Below, piece after piece: positions 38,862 to 50,392 of a DNA stretch of 64,000 nucleotides (its first letter is position 1; each line of letters starts with the position of its first letter). Location: assembly GCA_964036295.1 (NCBI GenBank), contig OZ038471.1, positions 6,570,001 through 6,634,000 of the forward strand. Direction: 5' to 3'. Made by a program: the position numbers and the translations under genes. A model generated the notes under the pieces. That model ran no database searches. It was not told where the DNA came from and worked only from the letters and a program-made list of their open reading frames with translations. Source of the stretch: Plumapathes pennacea. Its lineage: Eukaryota > Cnidaria > Anthozoa > Antipatharia > Myriopathidae.

Positions 38862-41800
38862 ATGACTTGGAAGATCGTTGCACTATTCGCAGTTACCCTG
38901 GCTGTAGTATGCGACACCTCTCTTCTGGTAGGTTCAAGTTGAAAGTATGTGGCTGATAGTAGTTATGAATACCTTCAGTGCGATTACGGCTTTTAAGCGA
39001 GATAGTTTGCCGTGAATCTTGACTAGCTTATCTTGAAAAGATTAGGATGAACGATAGACCGAAAAGAGAATGAAATTTACCGAGATGCGACATTACGTCC
39101 AGGCTTTTTTCTGACATGTGCCGATATATACATGGCCAGCTGGAGTCAAGTTCTAAACTTGGGTATGGGTGACAAGATGACAATTAAGGAATAGCTCCTA
39201 GTGTTGCAGGAGCCATATAGATGATAGAGGCAGAACTGTCTGCTGCGAACTACCAACAATTAGGCCAGCTATACCAAAGAAGTCAACTATCAAAATTGGA
39301 TGGTGGTCCCTGTTATTAAAATTTTCTGCTAAAAGCATCAAATATCAGGCAAAAAGTTTGATAATTGAGTTAAGGGCCAGAATATTTTCTTTCAGGATTA
39401 CGGTTTACATTAGATAGCTCCTAGCTTAAAATATTGAACTTTTTTGCAATGACTGACACACAATGTGTGTGGCTTCAGAAGGGATCGAGACGTGTCTCTC
39501 CACAATTACCCAATTACAGCCCGCTATTGAATAGTTTTGAACTATTGCGATAACTAAGTAAAGTCAGAGCTGGTTTGTCTGTTCTGAGACTAGTCTTGGT
39601 GGCTTTGCCAGCTGGTGGTAAATATACTGTCACTATCATATTGGCTGCGCAACACACAGAACTCCTGGTTTGTTTACTAGTTTTATCTTTATCACTTCTT
39701 GCGAATGCGCAGGCTCTCATGCAATCGCGGTTTGAAATATAGGATCTTGTCGCGATAATTCCGTCTTGTATCTTACAGTAAAATAAACTTCCATAGAAAT
39801 CGGTTTAAGAGTCTTAAACCTAAATAGAGTAGGATGAACCAATATTTATTTTCAGCTCTTAAAATGTCTAAGATCTTTATCGGATTGTCTTTACCACAAA
39901 GAAGCAACATACTACATATAAAAACTTTTCTACTCTTGGCTTATATTGAACATCAATACCTTAAAAACATCTGCTTTGGTGGGATGTTGCTTGGTGGTTG
40001 TATTTATACTTCTCACGAATTTCGGGACATAGCTCTCTGGTTGAGTTATCGTATGAAACGTGGGTCACATCCCCCTCTCCCCTCTCCCCCCCTCAATTCA
40101 CTTGGCTTAAACCTTGAACTTTACTCCAGACATGCCAGTATAACTTGGTGTCAGTCTGACGCGACGTCTATGGTGATGAATTTATATCTCAGTATAGATT
40201 TGTCTCCGGATTTATATTTGGACGCGTTATAAATTCATCTCTGGTGCCAGGTGATCGAAATTTGGCTCCAGTTGACTTATGGGTATCCATGATAAAATTA
40301 CGTATCATGCTTTGCGCGCACTCGCATATTGCAGTGAAACCGCGGTCCGTTCCATATACCGAATATTCGAAAACAAAAAAATAATTAAGAGCATTGTAAA
40401 GTTTTTACGAGCGATGCAATGCAAGAGCAAGGATAAGATGCATGTTTATATGGTCAGTGAAAATGGGCAACTAAACAACAAACAGCGCGTTCGTGTTTGC
40501 GCTTTTGTCAAGCCCGTTTACACTGAGTTAAACATGTAGGTCTCCTGTGCTTGCGTTGCTCGTGGTAGCCCACGAGCTTCAAAACTAGGCTGTCCTGGCA
40601 TAACTAAGAAGCAGGTGTAACTCCCCAAATGAAACATGTGTAGACGCCTTGGTGTTTTTGAGTGATAGGAAACTTTCTTGTTTCATGTCTGGCAAATTTT
40701 GTGCCAGGTTACCTTTGCTTTGAATCCAAAATGGCGGCGCCGTGCATTGAGCAAATTGAACACATTCATTCAGACCATGGAACTTACGTTACAAATAAGG
40801 TTGGTTCACCCGAGTTAAGCAAGCGCAAGCGACCGGTTGGCACGTTAAAATTTGTGAAACAAGCGCAAAGACAAGCGCAACGTTTCAATTGTCTTGCGCT
40901 TGCTTTACCGTGTGAACCAGCCTATATTGTTATCATCATTTATCGACAGGGACATACAATCTACTACCAACTGATGACCCCTAAATGGCTAGTAGCCCAT
41001 GCTTCCTACATCGACTCTAAACACCAGGTGTGGCAAGACGAGCTGCTGTTCAAGGCGTGCAGCAAACCACCCGACCCAGCTATACTCAAAGTGACACTCA
41101 TACCAACTCACCTAATCCCCAAGGATACGCCGCTGACCATCAAAATCAAGATCGCTCTGAACACCGTCATTGGCACAAAGGAGGATTCTGACGTCATGAT
41201 TGGTGTGTCAGATGGGTATAAGTGGCTTGGGTTTGAAATGAGGGACAAAGGGAACGCGCCTGAATCTCCGTGCATCGGTCTACAAGGAGTAAGTGGAGGA
41301 ACCATTAGTAGTCTCAAGTATGGCTCTACGGACGCAAAGCTTCAAGACAAGTCCTTTGCTGGTAATGCGAGCATGTTTGGTTATATTCAATGAAATAGTG
41401 TCTTTGTGAGAACTAAGACGTATGTTTGATCAATATTTAGGCTGATTTTGAATTTAATAAATTTCCACTGGTTTGCCGTGGTGTGGACTCTTATTTACCA
41501 CGATTTACGTCATCACATGGTCAAAATGTTGTGGACTCACGAGGCACTTCGCCGAGTGAGTCCACAACTAATTTTGACCATGTGATGACGTAAATCGTGG
41601 TAAATAAGAGTCCACACCACGGCAAACCAGTGGAAATTTGTTTTTTACCAAAACATTTAGAAATATACAGGAAACTTTCGTTGTATTTCGCTGCAAAAAC
41701 GTGACATGCTGGCGTCAGCATCGTTGTCTGGACTCTTATTTACCACGGTAAATCGACCAATCAGAGAGCGAGAAACTAGTGTGTTGTGGTAAAAAAGTCT

Positions 41801-42691
41801 TTTGCTGCTAAGCGCACAATACAAATTCTCCCAACCATCCAAGAAGAAAATGAGTGATGTAGTTGAGAAACTGTCAAGTATTGTACCATGAATCTGTGGC
41901 GAAAGACTGAAAGACAAAAATGAAGTGGATCATTCTCAGAAGAATGATAAATAAGTACGTCTTATTTACATTCTCCTAGCCTTGTGAGAAGCCAATGTAC
42001 GGATTATGTAGTGAGAACTGGTAGTTTAATCTGAGATTTTACATGAGTAAGATATCTAAAAGCCAAGCTCTCCGTACTGTGTAATATATCAAACAATATA
42101 TCAAACATATGAGGAACTGAAGAGAAATGAAGTTGATCATTTTTGGGAGTGAACGGGTTAAAACCTGAATGTTTAAACAAGGTTTAGACCACGGTTAAGA
42201 TTGTCCTGGTCTAAACAAGATCCAAACAGTAGCCAAATATCGGACCACGGCTATAACGAGGTATTTATAAACCGACGCCAATCCTGGTTCTGAAAATGCA
42301 ATAAAGCTATTGGCAAACCCTGGTTTACAAACTCCGTCTAACTTTCAATTTAGCGATAAACCAGGTCCGAGTCAGGGTTCGTTTGAAAAACAGGCCCTTA
42401 AACTTTTGTTTGTGTAATGCACTTGTGATAGGAAAGCTTAATTCATATTACTAAACGTTGCCCTGATTATTTCTCCTGCTTTCTCGCTTAGGTATTTACG
42501 AGCTGATTATCAAACCGAAAGTGAAGTGGGCCTCCTGCTACACCCCCCACGATGCTGGCTTTGTGAAGATCATGACCTATGCTTACCCACTAGACTTCAG
42601 CAAAGGACTGGCATTTGAGATGTACAAAAACAACCCCGAAGAACGAGTGGGCATCAAGTTTGTTGAGGTGCAAATAATGAGAGAGACATGA
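38862..42691 (+). CDS. Secreted protein of unknown function, three exons, 225 aa
   Basis: Exon 1 (38862-38927) encodes MTWKIVALFAVTLAVVCDTS plus two residues, a standard signal peptide, and ends at gtaggt. Exon 2 (40950-41361) follows an acceptor ending CGACAG; it encodes a beta-rich segment with KVTLIPTHLIP, LTIKIKIALNTVIG, SDVMIGVSDGYKWLGFEM and SPCIGLQGVSGGTISSL and ends in phase 1 at gtaatg. Exon 3 (42492-42691) encodes IYELIIKPKVKWASCYTPHD, then DAGFVKIMTYAYP and LAFEMYKNNPEERVGIKFVE and a stop. Phases 0 and 1 match and the total is 678 nt. The repeated theme (ligand- or lectin-like beta sandwich with WASC and GF) resembles predicted secreted proteins I recall from corals and anemones; I know no established function. 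A TATA box precedes it. Confidence 0.85.
40798..40923. mobile_element. 126-bp MITE just upstream of a splice acceptor
   Basis: Ends AGGTTGGTTCAC and GTGAACCAGCCT, with GCAAGCGCAAG on the left paired to CTTGCGCTTGC on the right, form inverted repeats of about 31 bp. The right end is 26 nt from exon 2 (40950) of the secreted-protein gene, so only the branch point and pyrimidine tract lie between. Confidence 0.8.
41459..41639. mobile_element. Near-perfect 181-bp palindrome (MITE)
   Basis: Arms of about 80 bp: AAATTTCCACTGGTTTGCCG at 41459 returns as its complement ending 41639; inner blocks TGGACTCTTATTTACCACGA and TTTACGTCATCACATGGTCA are matched exactly on the right. One small mismatch lies near ATGTTGTGG. 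The loop is about 20 nt. A partial relative (GGACTCTTATTTACCACGG) lies at about 41735. It is in intron 2 of the secreted-protein gene. Confidence 0.9.
41818..42161 (-). mobile_element. Two adjacent TTAACCCTTT-family MITE copies
   Basis: The first (41818-41941) starts ACAAATTCTCCCAACC and ends GTGGATCATTCTCAG; the second (about 42015-42161) ends GTTGATCATTTTTGGGAGTG then AACGGGTTAA. Both are on the minus strand in intron 2 of the secreted-protein gene. Confidence 0.65.
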
Positions 42692-45377
42692 AGGGTCGTA
42701 AAGTTTTACAACTAATTTATCATTATGTTCACCAAACCATCTGTGTTCCAAAGCAAGGGTAGTGAACATAGTATTGGATCAAAAGTAAGGGATCGTTCTT
42801 TCTGGAATATATTTTGGAACAAGACTATGGCTTGAAGAGCCCAAACAGTTTTTTCTTTCAGAAATTATAAATATCTTGATCTCAACTGTGTAACCGGTTA
42901 GCGATACACCCCGGAATAACGCCAAAAAATGTAACTTTTATTCAATCAGTATCTACCCACAAATATAGATCACTTGAAAGATGTTGGCGAAACTTATCGT
43001 CGTATCCAGCATGATTAAACTATTAGACGAATGTCGCTTTGATCACAATGCTCTGATTTGCTTTGCTGCAATCTCGCGCAATAGACCAGACATTGTTGAT
43101 ACAATCATAATACACAGTCACACCACTAATGACCGACTTCAATCTGACGAAAGTCTGCAAAAAGCGTTGCGCAGGCATGCAGGGGCCAATTCAATAAAAT
43201 ATTTACAAGGGTATTTTACAAGCTGGACCAATTTCCCTAGGCGTTAAAACACACTTTAATCCAATACCATGACCAAATCAGTTGAGACCTGTATCAGCTG
43301 TAATGTTTTGCAAACTTTTGTCCGATTGGAGTCCGTTTAGTGGTGTTTGAATAATGGTCCAACTTGTAAAATACACGTGTAAATGTTTATTGAATTGGCC
43401 CCAGGTCTCGAATGCATAGATCGAGCTAAACATTATTTGGTGATGGTACTTGTAAAATAGCTGGTCGGTATAGTAAATTCCCTATAGACAAAATTGATGG
43501 TGTGATCGCAAGCACTTGGCAGGCTACATGTCTCGATTGATTTACAATGCATGTACAATCTACCTTCGAAAGCTATCCCCTTAGCTATAATCACTAAATT
43601 TGATCACGTTCACCGTTATGCGCTTCAATGCACTAAACTATGTGTGAACACTCTACGTCACTTATAAGCAGCCACTCTATTTGTTACATGTCAGAGTTGA
43701 ACGTCTGACAAATGTTTGGAGACATCGATTATTGTGCACAATTGCATAATATTTCCTCATATTTTGACCCAATGTTTTATACGGAGTTCGAGATCGAGAT
43801 AGAAATGAACGTATACCAACGCCAAAACTTCCTTGCAGCGTATGTCACTAAGTCGAGCTGTACCGGTTATAGGCCTGTTATGATGTGAGCTAAGGAAACG
43901 AGAATAATCTCCCCGGTAATGTGATCTGTTACGAAAAAATGCTGAAAGGTTCGGGGTTAAAAAGTTAAGTCTAAAATGATAACGTCCATTTGGCCCATAC
44001 CGTACGGACCATTGGTATTTGGATGCCTAATCTTTTAGTGCATGTTTAGGCTTCATATTTACCATATAGATGTCGACGAACTACCCGCATTTCTTCATTT
44101 CTAAAAGCTCGCGATATCTTCACATGTGAAAGATAATCGGCTTCAATGTGTGCGCGATTCGGGTTAAAAGCAGAAAGTTCTGACAGGAAGTAAAGGCTGT
44201 GAGAGATTAGTCTTTTTATGGGGGGTAATTGTCGGGGGGGGGGGATCTGTGCGCTTACAATGTAGGGGAGGAGGGGAGAGGGGGTAAATTATTCACGGTA
44301 TGTCATCCATTTGGCACGTGTTTGACCTGTGTAACCCGGCCGTATGGCCGGATCGTGACATGTTTTCCTTATCATGATGGGGTTCGCTAGTTTGTTTTGT
44401 GAAAAATGTCGTTATGCTAATTGGAGGAGATAATTTCGTTCACCCTCGACATTATTTTCGTTGCACTAAACCTAAAATAAATAAATGCACAGCACCCTTA
44501 ACTTACTTGGCTGCTGGTACTTACAAACAGCAACACTGAAAGATAGCTGCATCGTCAAAAAAATACAAAACGAAACCAGAGGAAATAACATTGATGCATA
44601 GTGTATCTATCATATCTTATTCAAAAAACCCGAGTTGTCACTATGAAATCTTATTGACATTGTGCGTTAAACATCGAACAATTTTAGTACTGTGATGAAA
44701 CGTTTTACTTCAAGTTGACCACAAAGCTTAAAAAGATTCGATGACATTGAAAAGTAAAAGATTGCTAATTGTGTGGTTGACTAGCTGCCCTCCCGAAGGT
44801 CGCTTGAGATGATGAGTGCATTTATAGATCGAACAATGGTGTCTGTCAAGCGAATGAAAAGACATCAAAGGATGGAAAAGACATTTCAATTAAGCCGTAG
44901 GTAATTAACCAAATGCCACACAGTGCACAATACTCATTTCCATTCGGACTCGCGAATATAATCCTTTTTAATTATAATAGAAGAATTGGAGTACACCGGA
45001 GATTCGCAGTTGTAGGCCGCATAATTTCCTTCCTTTCGACATCAGGGGGTATAATGGTTAAGCAAAATTAACACAGCCCAAAATCCGGTGCAGTTCGGTG
45101 ATACGCAATTGTGTACCGTGTGGGGCAAAATATCGGGTGTTCAATAATTCATTTGCCGATGAAACCCTCACGCCTTCATTGACAAAGATAATATCTCGGC
45201 CAGCTGCCAAACACGAGACCGGCCATGAGAAGGCCTCGTTGGCTGAGAAATATGTAAATATCTAAAATTCACTTTGAGATAACTACTTCTGCGTGCGTCC
45301 GCTCAATATACGTCAAGCGAAAGACTTTTGCCTGGGACAGGGCTTTCCTTGGACTCGAATTTAAGGAGATCAGCCAA
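42692..45377. other. Intergenic; one palindromic MITE
   Basis: No supported gene. The MITE at 43182-43402 is described separately. A G run and GGGGAGGAGGGGAGAGGGGG lie at about 44236-44284. Confidence 0.5.
43182..43402. mobile_element. MITE with GGGGCCAATTCAATAAA ends, copy 1
   Basis: Inverted arms of about 48 bp: GGGGCCAATTCAATAAAATA then TTTACAAGGGTATTTTACAA and GCTGGACCA on the left, and TGGTCCAACTTGTAAAATAC then ACGTGTAAATGTTTATTGAA and TTGGCCCC on the right. A second, more decayed copy lies at 49060-49225. Confidence 0.88.
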
Positions 45378-48300
45378 ATGGCTTTCGAAAACTCGTTCCT
45401 ACCAAAGAGACATTCATTTCCTCGTAATTTTAATAGTTCGTCCTCAACACCATATACATGGAACTTATCACGAGCTGCAGCAAAGCGGCACTGCAGTGAC
45501 TCTGACGCAGATAGTCGGGAAATAGTGGAGGAAACTCCTGCGCCAGCGATCACCTCTGAGGGAACTCAAGCTGAGAGAGAAGCTCGTTTACAGGAAGCGC
45601 TTCTGTGGATACGAAAAGAACTGGTAAGCTAAAAAGATGTTTTGCGAAACCGTAAAGGATATTCGTTCAGGTGTACTTTCCCTCCGTATCTCGGTTTTGA
45701 CCATGTTCTAATACATAGGATTTGTGCGCATACTGAAAGGCCCACACAGTCGGAGAGTCGTATCAAAAAGCATTTCAACTGCGACGAGATGAATTTCTTA
45801 GTCAATGACTGTGTGAGGTCATGACGCGATCACATATGTTTACATCCGGGCAGGCGAATATTTTGGAACCGTCATTTTTTTCAGTTATGAAACAAGTAAT
45901 GCTAAGGGTCCAGACAGGAGGCATGCATGTAGATGAATCATCTTCTAATGCCGGAGGCTGGCCGAAAACGAAAACCCGGATTTTCGATTAATATCTGCCT
46001 CGACGGGTAGCTTTTTAGCATTGTTTAATAAGGCAAAACGTCTTCATGCAAAACAACAGCTTAAAACCAAAACATTGAGACAGGCCATGAGCAATATTAT
46101 GAGTAAAAGCCCCGTTGGCGTCCAATTCATTCCGGCCAATACATAAATAATTGATGTTATCAACTTTTCTGACTTACAATGTAAGCAAGACATATTTGTT
46201 TTCGATTTTGGGGTCGGCTTTAAATTAATCTCGGGTTACACTGTAAGTTATTTGTGGGCTTACTTAATACATTGATATGCACACGCTATCAAAACAAATC
46301 AAGTAGTCTAAGCAGAAGGAGGGTTTCATCAGCAGGAACTAAAAAACTACTCACTGGCTTGTGCATCTGAATACCATTTAATTTATTGTCTCGCGTCTTT
46401 GACCATCTTTTATTGTCAGACTTTACGTGGTGATATGCACAAGTGTAATATCCTTGTGAGGTTACTTCCTTTTGTTCACAGAATATTTCTTTAGCCGACG
46501 GTTCGCGCGGCACGTGCCCATATTTGTATAACTTTTACTTCCTCTCCTGTGGCTTTAAAAACATCATAAAGGTTCGGTGCAGACCTGTATACTGGCGCTG
46601 CTATAGTAACATAGCTACACTCGCGGATACAGCTGCGCATACGGTTTAAAATTTCCGTGGATTAAGTGGAGTACCTTCATTGAGATGTATACTTCCCTAC
46701 CCATGGCTTATTGAGTAGCTTTTGTTATCAAGAGAGCCACTTCGCGTACGGAAGTCCATCGTAACGTATTTCTGTTCCCATCAAACTTCGAACCGTACGG
46801 CTATCAAATCTGAAAAAATATGCGCAGCAATCTCGTCAAGTATAGTTCCTACACGAAGTTTATTTTCAACTGGATTACACTAAAAATAACAGTAGCAGTA
46901 GCAGTAGTGCAGAGCCGTCTTCAACTACCATTCTTGTCTCACAGTGGTAGGTTGTGTCTGTGTGGTGCGTTTTCTAGCTTTCCTGTTTTTCTGTATAATT
47001 ATGGCGGCCGCTTAACCTATAAGGTGGTGGTAATGGTATAATGGTTGTAGCAGTATTAGTTGTTGTGGTGTGGTGGTAGCAAAATAGAAGTAGTAGCGGA
47101 GGTAACGGTAAATACTCTTACAGTAAATTCAATATATTTTTGATTTATGGTCGTTGAAATGATACGTGACGCTAGATTGGCTTTTGAGTGATGATTCCTC
47201 GATACGCTCATGCCATCTACTGAGTGGTTAGCATATGTTGTTTTGTCACCTGCCTCATCTTTTGATATATTTATCAGATATTGATAGTGAGATATCGACA
47301 CTGATAGAAATGATGGGCGCGATGTTGGGTGCAGTGTTCCAATACTCCATGCATGCATCATTTAACTGAATCCTACTCGTATAAGCTATCAGTAAAATTA
47401 TCATAGAGCGGCTACATTTAAGCTACACCCTTGATTTTAAGCGCTTGAGATACAAATTATAGCCACCAGTCATGACTGAGACAATATAAGTGACAAAAAG
47501 AGAATTCATGGTTGGATCAGCGGCCAAACGTTTCCACAGCAATGTGTTTCTTCTTTTAGGCTTGATCACATTCGCAAATTTTACTTTAGCTCGTAGTTTT
47601 TACCGTTTTTTGCTGACATTGTAACTTGGTTATTTTGGTTTTAGTTGAACACTCCATTTAACTTTCCTACTCCTAAGAGTGATCAACTTAAATTTTCAGT
47701 TTCTCACTTGAGGTATACTTTATACAGTTTGGAAGAACTTGTCTTTTGATCCCTTTCTCAGATGAAAGTTGATTGAGTTATCAATTCTTACAACAACATT
47801 CATACTATTTCTGCTTAAACAGTTGGGAGAATCTGAGGATTCTGAGGATTCTGAATCTGGATCATTTGCTATCAAAAGACTCACAAATAATTGTAGCGAT
47901 AGACAATCACAGTAGAATCCCACTAAGTTGAACCCCCAAGGGAAGCAAAAAATAGTTCGAATTAGCGAGAGTTCGAGTTAGCCGATAGTAAATAAATGAA
48001 AGGGAAATCCAAGGGAAATGGGTTTGAGTTCGAGATAGCGGAGAGTTCGACTTAGCCGAGTTCGATTAGTGGGTTCTTTTGTATTTAGGAAAACTGGCAA
48101 TGACATGGTTAGTCTAGAAATTGATAGCAATCTAAAGACACTTTCGAACCACGCTCAAATTGTAAGGTGTTTTTCTTTGTTACGTATGCTAATAATCTCT
48201 CTGATTTCTACGTAAACAGTCGGACATGCGCCATCAAGACAAACACCTGACACGACAGTTCATCCAGCTGCGAGCCTCGATCCAGCGCGTGAAGAATGAG

Positions 48301-48432
48301 AACAGGCTGCTGACCGATATCGACGGCGGGCTCAGCGTTGCACATAAAGAAAGACTCTGCAAGGACTTCACATTTAGGCATTCCATCTCTGGAGCCATAG
48401 TGCCGTCCAGTTTTCACTCCTCTATACTTTAA
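45378..48432 (+). CDS. FAM167-family protein, two exons, 152 aa
   Basis: Exon 1 (45378-45623) runs from ATG through a serine-rich, probably disordered region (SFPRNFNSSSSTPYTWNLSR) into AQAEREARLQ-like sequence (here TQAEREARLQEALLWIRKEL) and stops at gtaagc in phase 0. Exon 2 (48220-48432) follows GTAAACAG and encodes SDMRHQDKHLTRQFIQLRAS, IQRVKNENR, LTDIDGGLSV and a C-terminus SSFHSSIL. The segment LLWIRKELSDMRHQDKHLTR followed by QFIQLRASIQRVK matches the conserved region of FAM167A/B (DUF3259), whose human members end shortly after. The family is implicated in kinase signalling in mammals, but a role here is inference. Total 459 nt including stop; both splice sites are consensus. Confidence 0.85.
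47658..47836 (+). mobile_element. TTAACCCTTT-family MITE
   Basis: Starts TTAACTTTCCTACTCCTAAG at 47658, keeps AGTGATCAAC, GATGAAAGTTGATTGAGTTA and TTGGGAGAATCTGAG; the right terminus is lost. Confidence 0.6.
47909..48081. mobile_element. MITE with CCCACTAA ends
   Basis: ACAGTAGAATCCCACTAA on the left and TTAGTGGGTTCTTTT on the right are imperfect inverted repeats. The interior repeats GTTCGA-TTAGC phrases (GAATTAGCGAGAGTTCGAGT, TAGCCG), as in many small Tc1-type elements. A related fragment, GGGTTCGAGTTATGGGTAA, lies at about 31999. Confidence 0.6.
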
Positions 48433-49059
48433 AGACCATACGAAGGACGAAGAAAGTTTACCTCGGCTTGGTTGCCCGTTTATAATGAGAAATGTTGTCC
48501 CGGTGACCCGAGGCAGCCTCGCTGAAGCGGTTCGTGATAATGAACTTTTTTTTTTTTCGTGTCCTCACAACATCCCACGTGTTGGACATGGGCACGCGTG
48601 TTATATTGCTTAAATATGAATAGTTGTCGCGCCCAGAGTGACTCTGGAAGGATGGTACCCCTGGCCCCTGGGACACTTTTTTCGTATAAACAGGGCCTTA
48701 AAAATGGCTCTATGACCAAATTTTAAAGAAGGAAATCACTTTACAAGAAATTAGCAATAACGTTACGTTTACCGTTGTCAACTCTCAGAGCAAAATAATA
48801 AATTAAGACTGGAGTTTAAACAATATAACACCTTACCTTGTATAAGGGTCAAAATAATTCACAGGTTCAGTTTGCACTACCGTTGTGATTACTATTAATT
48901 ATTTTTTATTTTTAAAAGTTGTATTAACTCACATAAGTACACAGTGTAGAGAAACCATTATAATTATTTTAATAGCTTTAAGTATCCTAATCCACCTTGA
49001 ATAAACGTTATTATCTTTGTGTTTTACTCGTGTCAGCATTTCCATCAGTTTTTAATACT
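48433..49059. other. Intergenic, nothing recognised
   Basis: Short frames only, with a T run near 48547. Confidence 0.4.
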
Positions 49060-49225
49060 GGGTCAATTCATAAACTTTTAAAAGCTGGACCATCGTTCTA
49101 TAATAAATGGCTAAACGGACTCTAATCGGATGGAAGTCTGTACGAAGTTGGGAGTAAAAGTCTCAAATCCATAGCTGCAACAGTAGTATTAGGTTAAAGT
49201 GTGTTTTTATATTGAATTGGTCCAC
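49060..49225. mobile_element. MITE with GGGCCAATTC-type ends, copy 2
   Basis: Ends GGGTCAATTCATAAAC and ATTGAATTGGTCC, the inner AAGCTGGACCAT, and the interior CGGACTCTAATCGGATGGAA match copy 1 at 43182-43402, where the interior is inverted (TTTTGTCCGATTGGAGTCCG). Confidence 0.75.
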
Positions 49226-49333
49226 CTTGAAAAGTACAGTCGTAACACCTCTGCATGATTGCAAATGGGTTACTGATAATTAAACGACCCTCCGGCTATC
49301 AGCCTTCGTTGTAAAATAAGAACACTTGTGCGT

Positions 49334-49540
49334 TTAACCCTTTAACTCCCAAGAGTGATCAAATTCAATTTTCTCCTTCAGTCTCTCACCAGAGATATAT
49401 CATACAGTTATGGAGAATTTGCTACTTGATAGTTTTGCTGAGATGAAAGCTGATTGACCTATCAATTCTCACTACATCGCTCATATATTTCTTCTTGAAT
49501 GATTGGGAGAATTTTTATATGAGCTCAGGAGTGAAAGCTT
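49334..49540 (+). mobile_element. TTAACCCTTT-family MITE, well preserved copy
   Basis: Begins TTAACCCTTTAACTCCCAAG at 49334, then AGTGATCAAATTCAATTTTC, TCTCACCAGAGATATATCAT, GAGAATTTGCTACTTGATAG, AGCTGATTGACCTATCAATT, TTGGGAGAATTTTTAT and ends GAGCTCAGGAGTGAAAG. TTAA at the outer edge suggests piggyBac-type insertion. At least eight relatives are in this window. Confidence 0.75.
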
Positions 49541-50361
49541 GTGTTTGTGCTTGCGTCGCTCGTGAAAACCAAAGGATAAAGCTCGAAACATTTCACTCAC
49601 CGGACAGCGGTGTTCCATTGCTCCAGTAAAACTTCCAGCAACAATCGAAGCCACTAGTTCAAATGCTTGTAAAGAAGTGAGAGAAATTGCATCGTAAATT
49701 CACTTTCATAGACTAGCATTGCCAAGAATAAAAAAGAAACAATACTTCAAAAGGAATGGATTGCTAGTCTCCGTGAGAACTAGTAAATCAGCGTCGGTGT
49801 AGAGACGTATGATGTATCATTTAACCAGGATATTGGAAAACTGGTACCTTGCACCTTGATAATTTCTTTTTTTGCGGGAAAGCTCCGCTGAGGCTTTCAA
49901 CCCTTTAATCTTTGGAATACCACTCTGGGCCCGGTTTTTCAAAGCACGATTATGCTAGTACTAGATTAGGTCTAAACTTTTCTGTCACTTATAAGCCTAA
50001 CTGATGTGAAGGCTTCGTCCACAACGACTTCCTTGATACGTTTTAAGCTGGAACAAGCTTTTTAATCGATCTTCGAACAAAACTCTGCAGTTTATTGCCA
50101 GAGAGGTCGAGAGAAAGAGTTTAGCTAATCTTGGATTAGCTTAATCGGCTTTCGAACAACCGGGCCCTGGAGTCGAAATGGTGACCCTTTCATATACCTC
50201 TAGTAAGCGTTTGGACCCTTTTTATGCTTCCCTCTTTTTACGTGCAGAAAAACAGTACGCAACTCGCTCGGGAACGCAACTTTGTGAACTTCTCAAACAA
50301 GAGTCAGTTTAGAACTTCTGTGAAATGGCATACGATTTAGGGCAACCTTTCTTACCGACCC

Positions 50362-50392
<31 letters not shown>

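Larger units (their letters stand above)
45624..48219. other. Intron of the FAM167-type gene, with two MITEs
   Basis: The 2.6-kb intron contains short GTAGCAGTAGCAG-type repeats (about 46887-47090) and the two MITEs at 47658-47836 and 47909-48081. I see no exon in it. Confidence 0.55.

Noticed and set aside
40662-40949. Long N-terminal extension of the secreted protein's exon 2 frame
   Set aside because: The extension crosses a MITE; a consensus acceptor at 40949 and a signal-peptide exon at 38862-38927 in matching phase explain the gene better.
46322-46334. Second hammerhead core (CTGATGA followed by AA on the minus strand)
   Set aside because: There is no stem II or GAAA in the correct position. 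Other CTGANGA matches, for example near 47836, 54643 and 58471, fail for the same reason.
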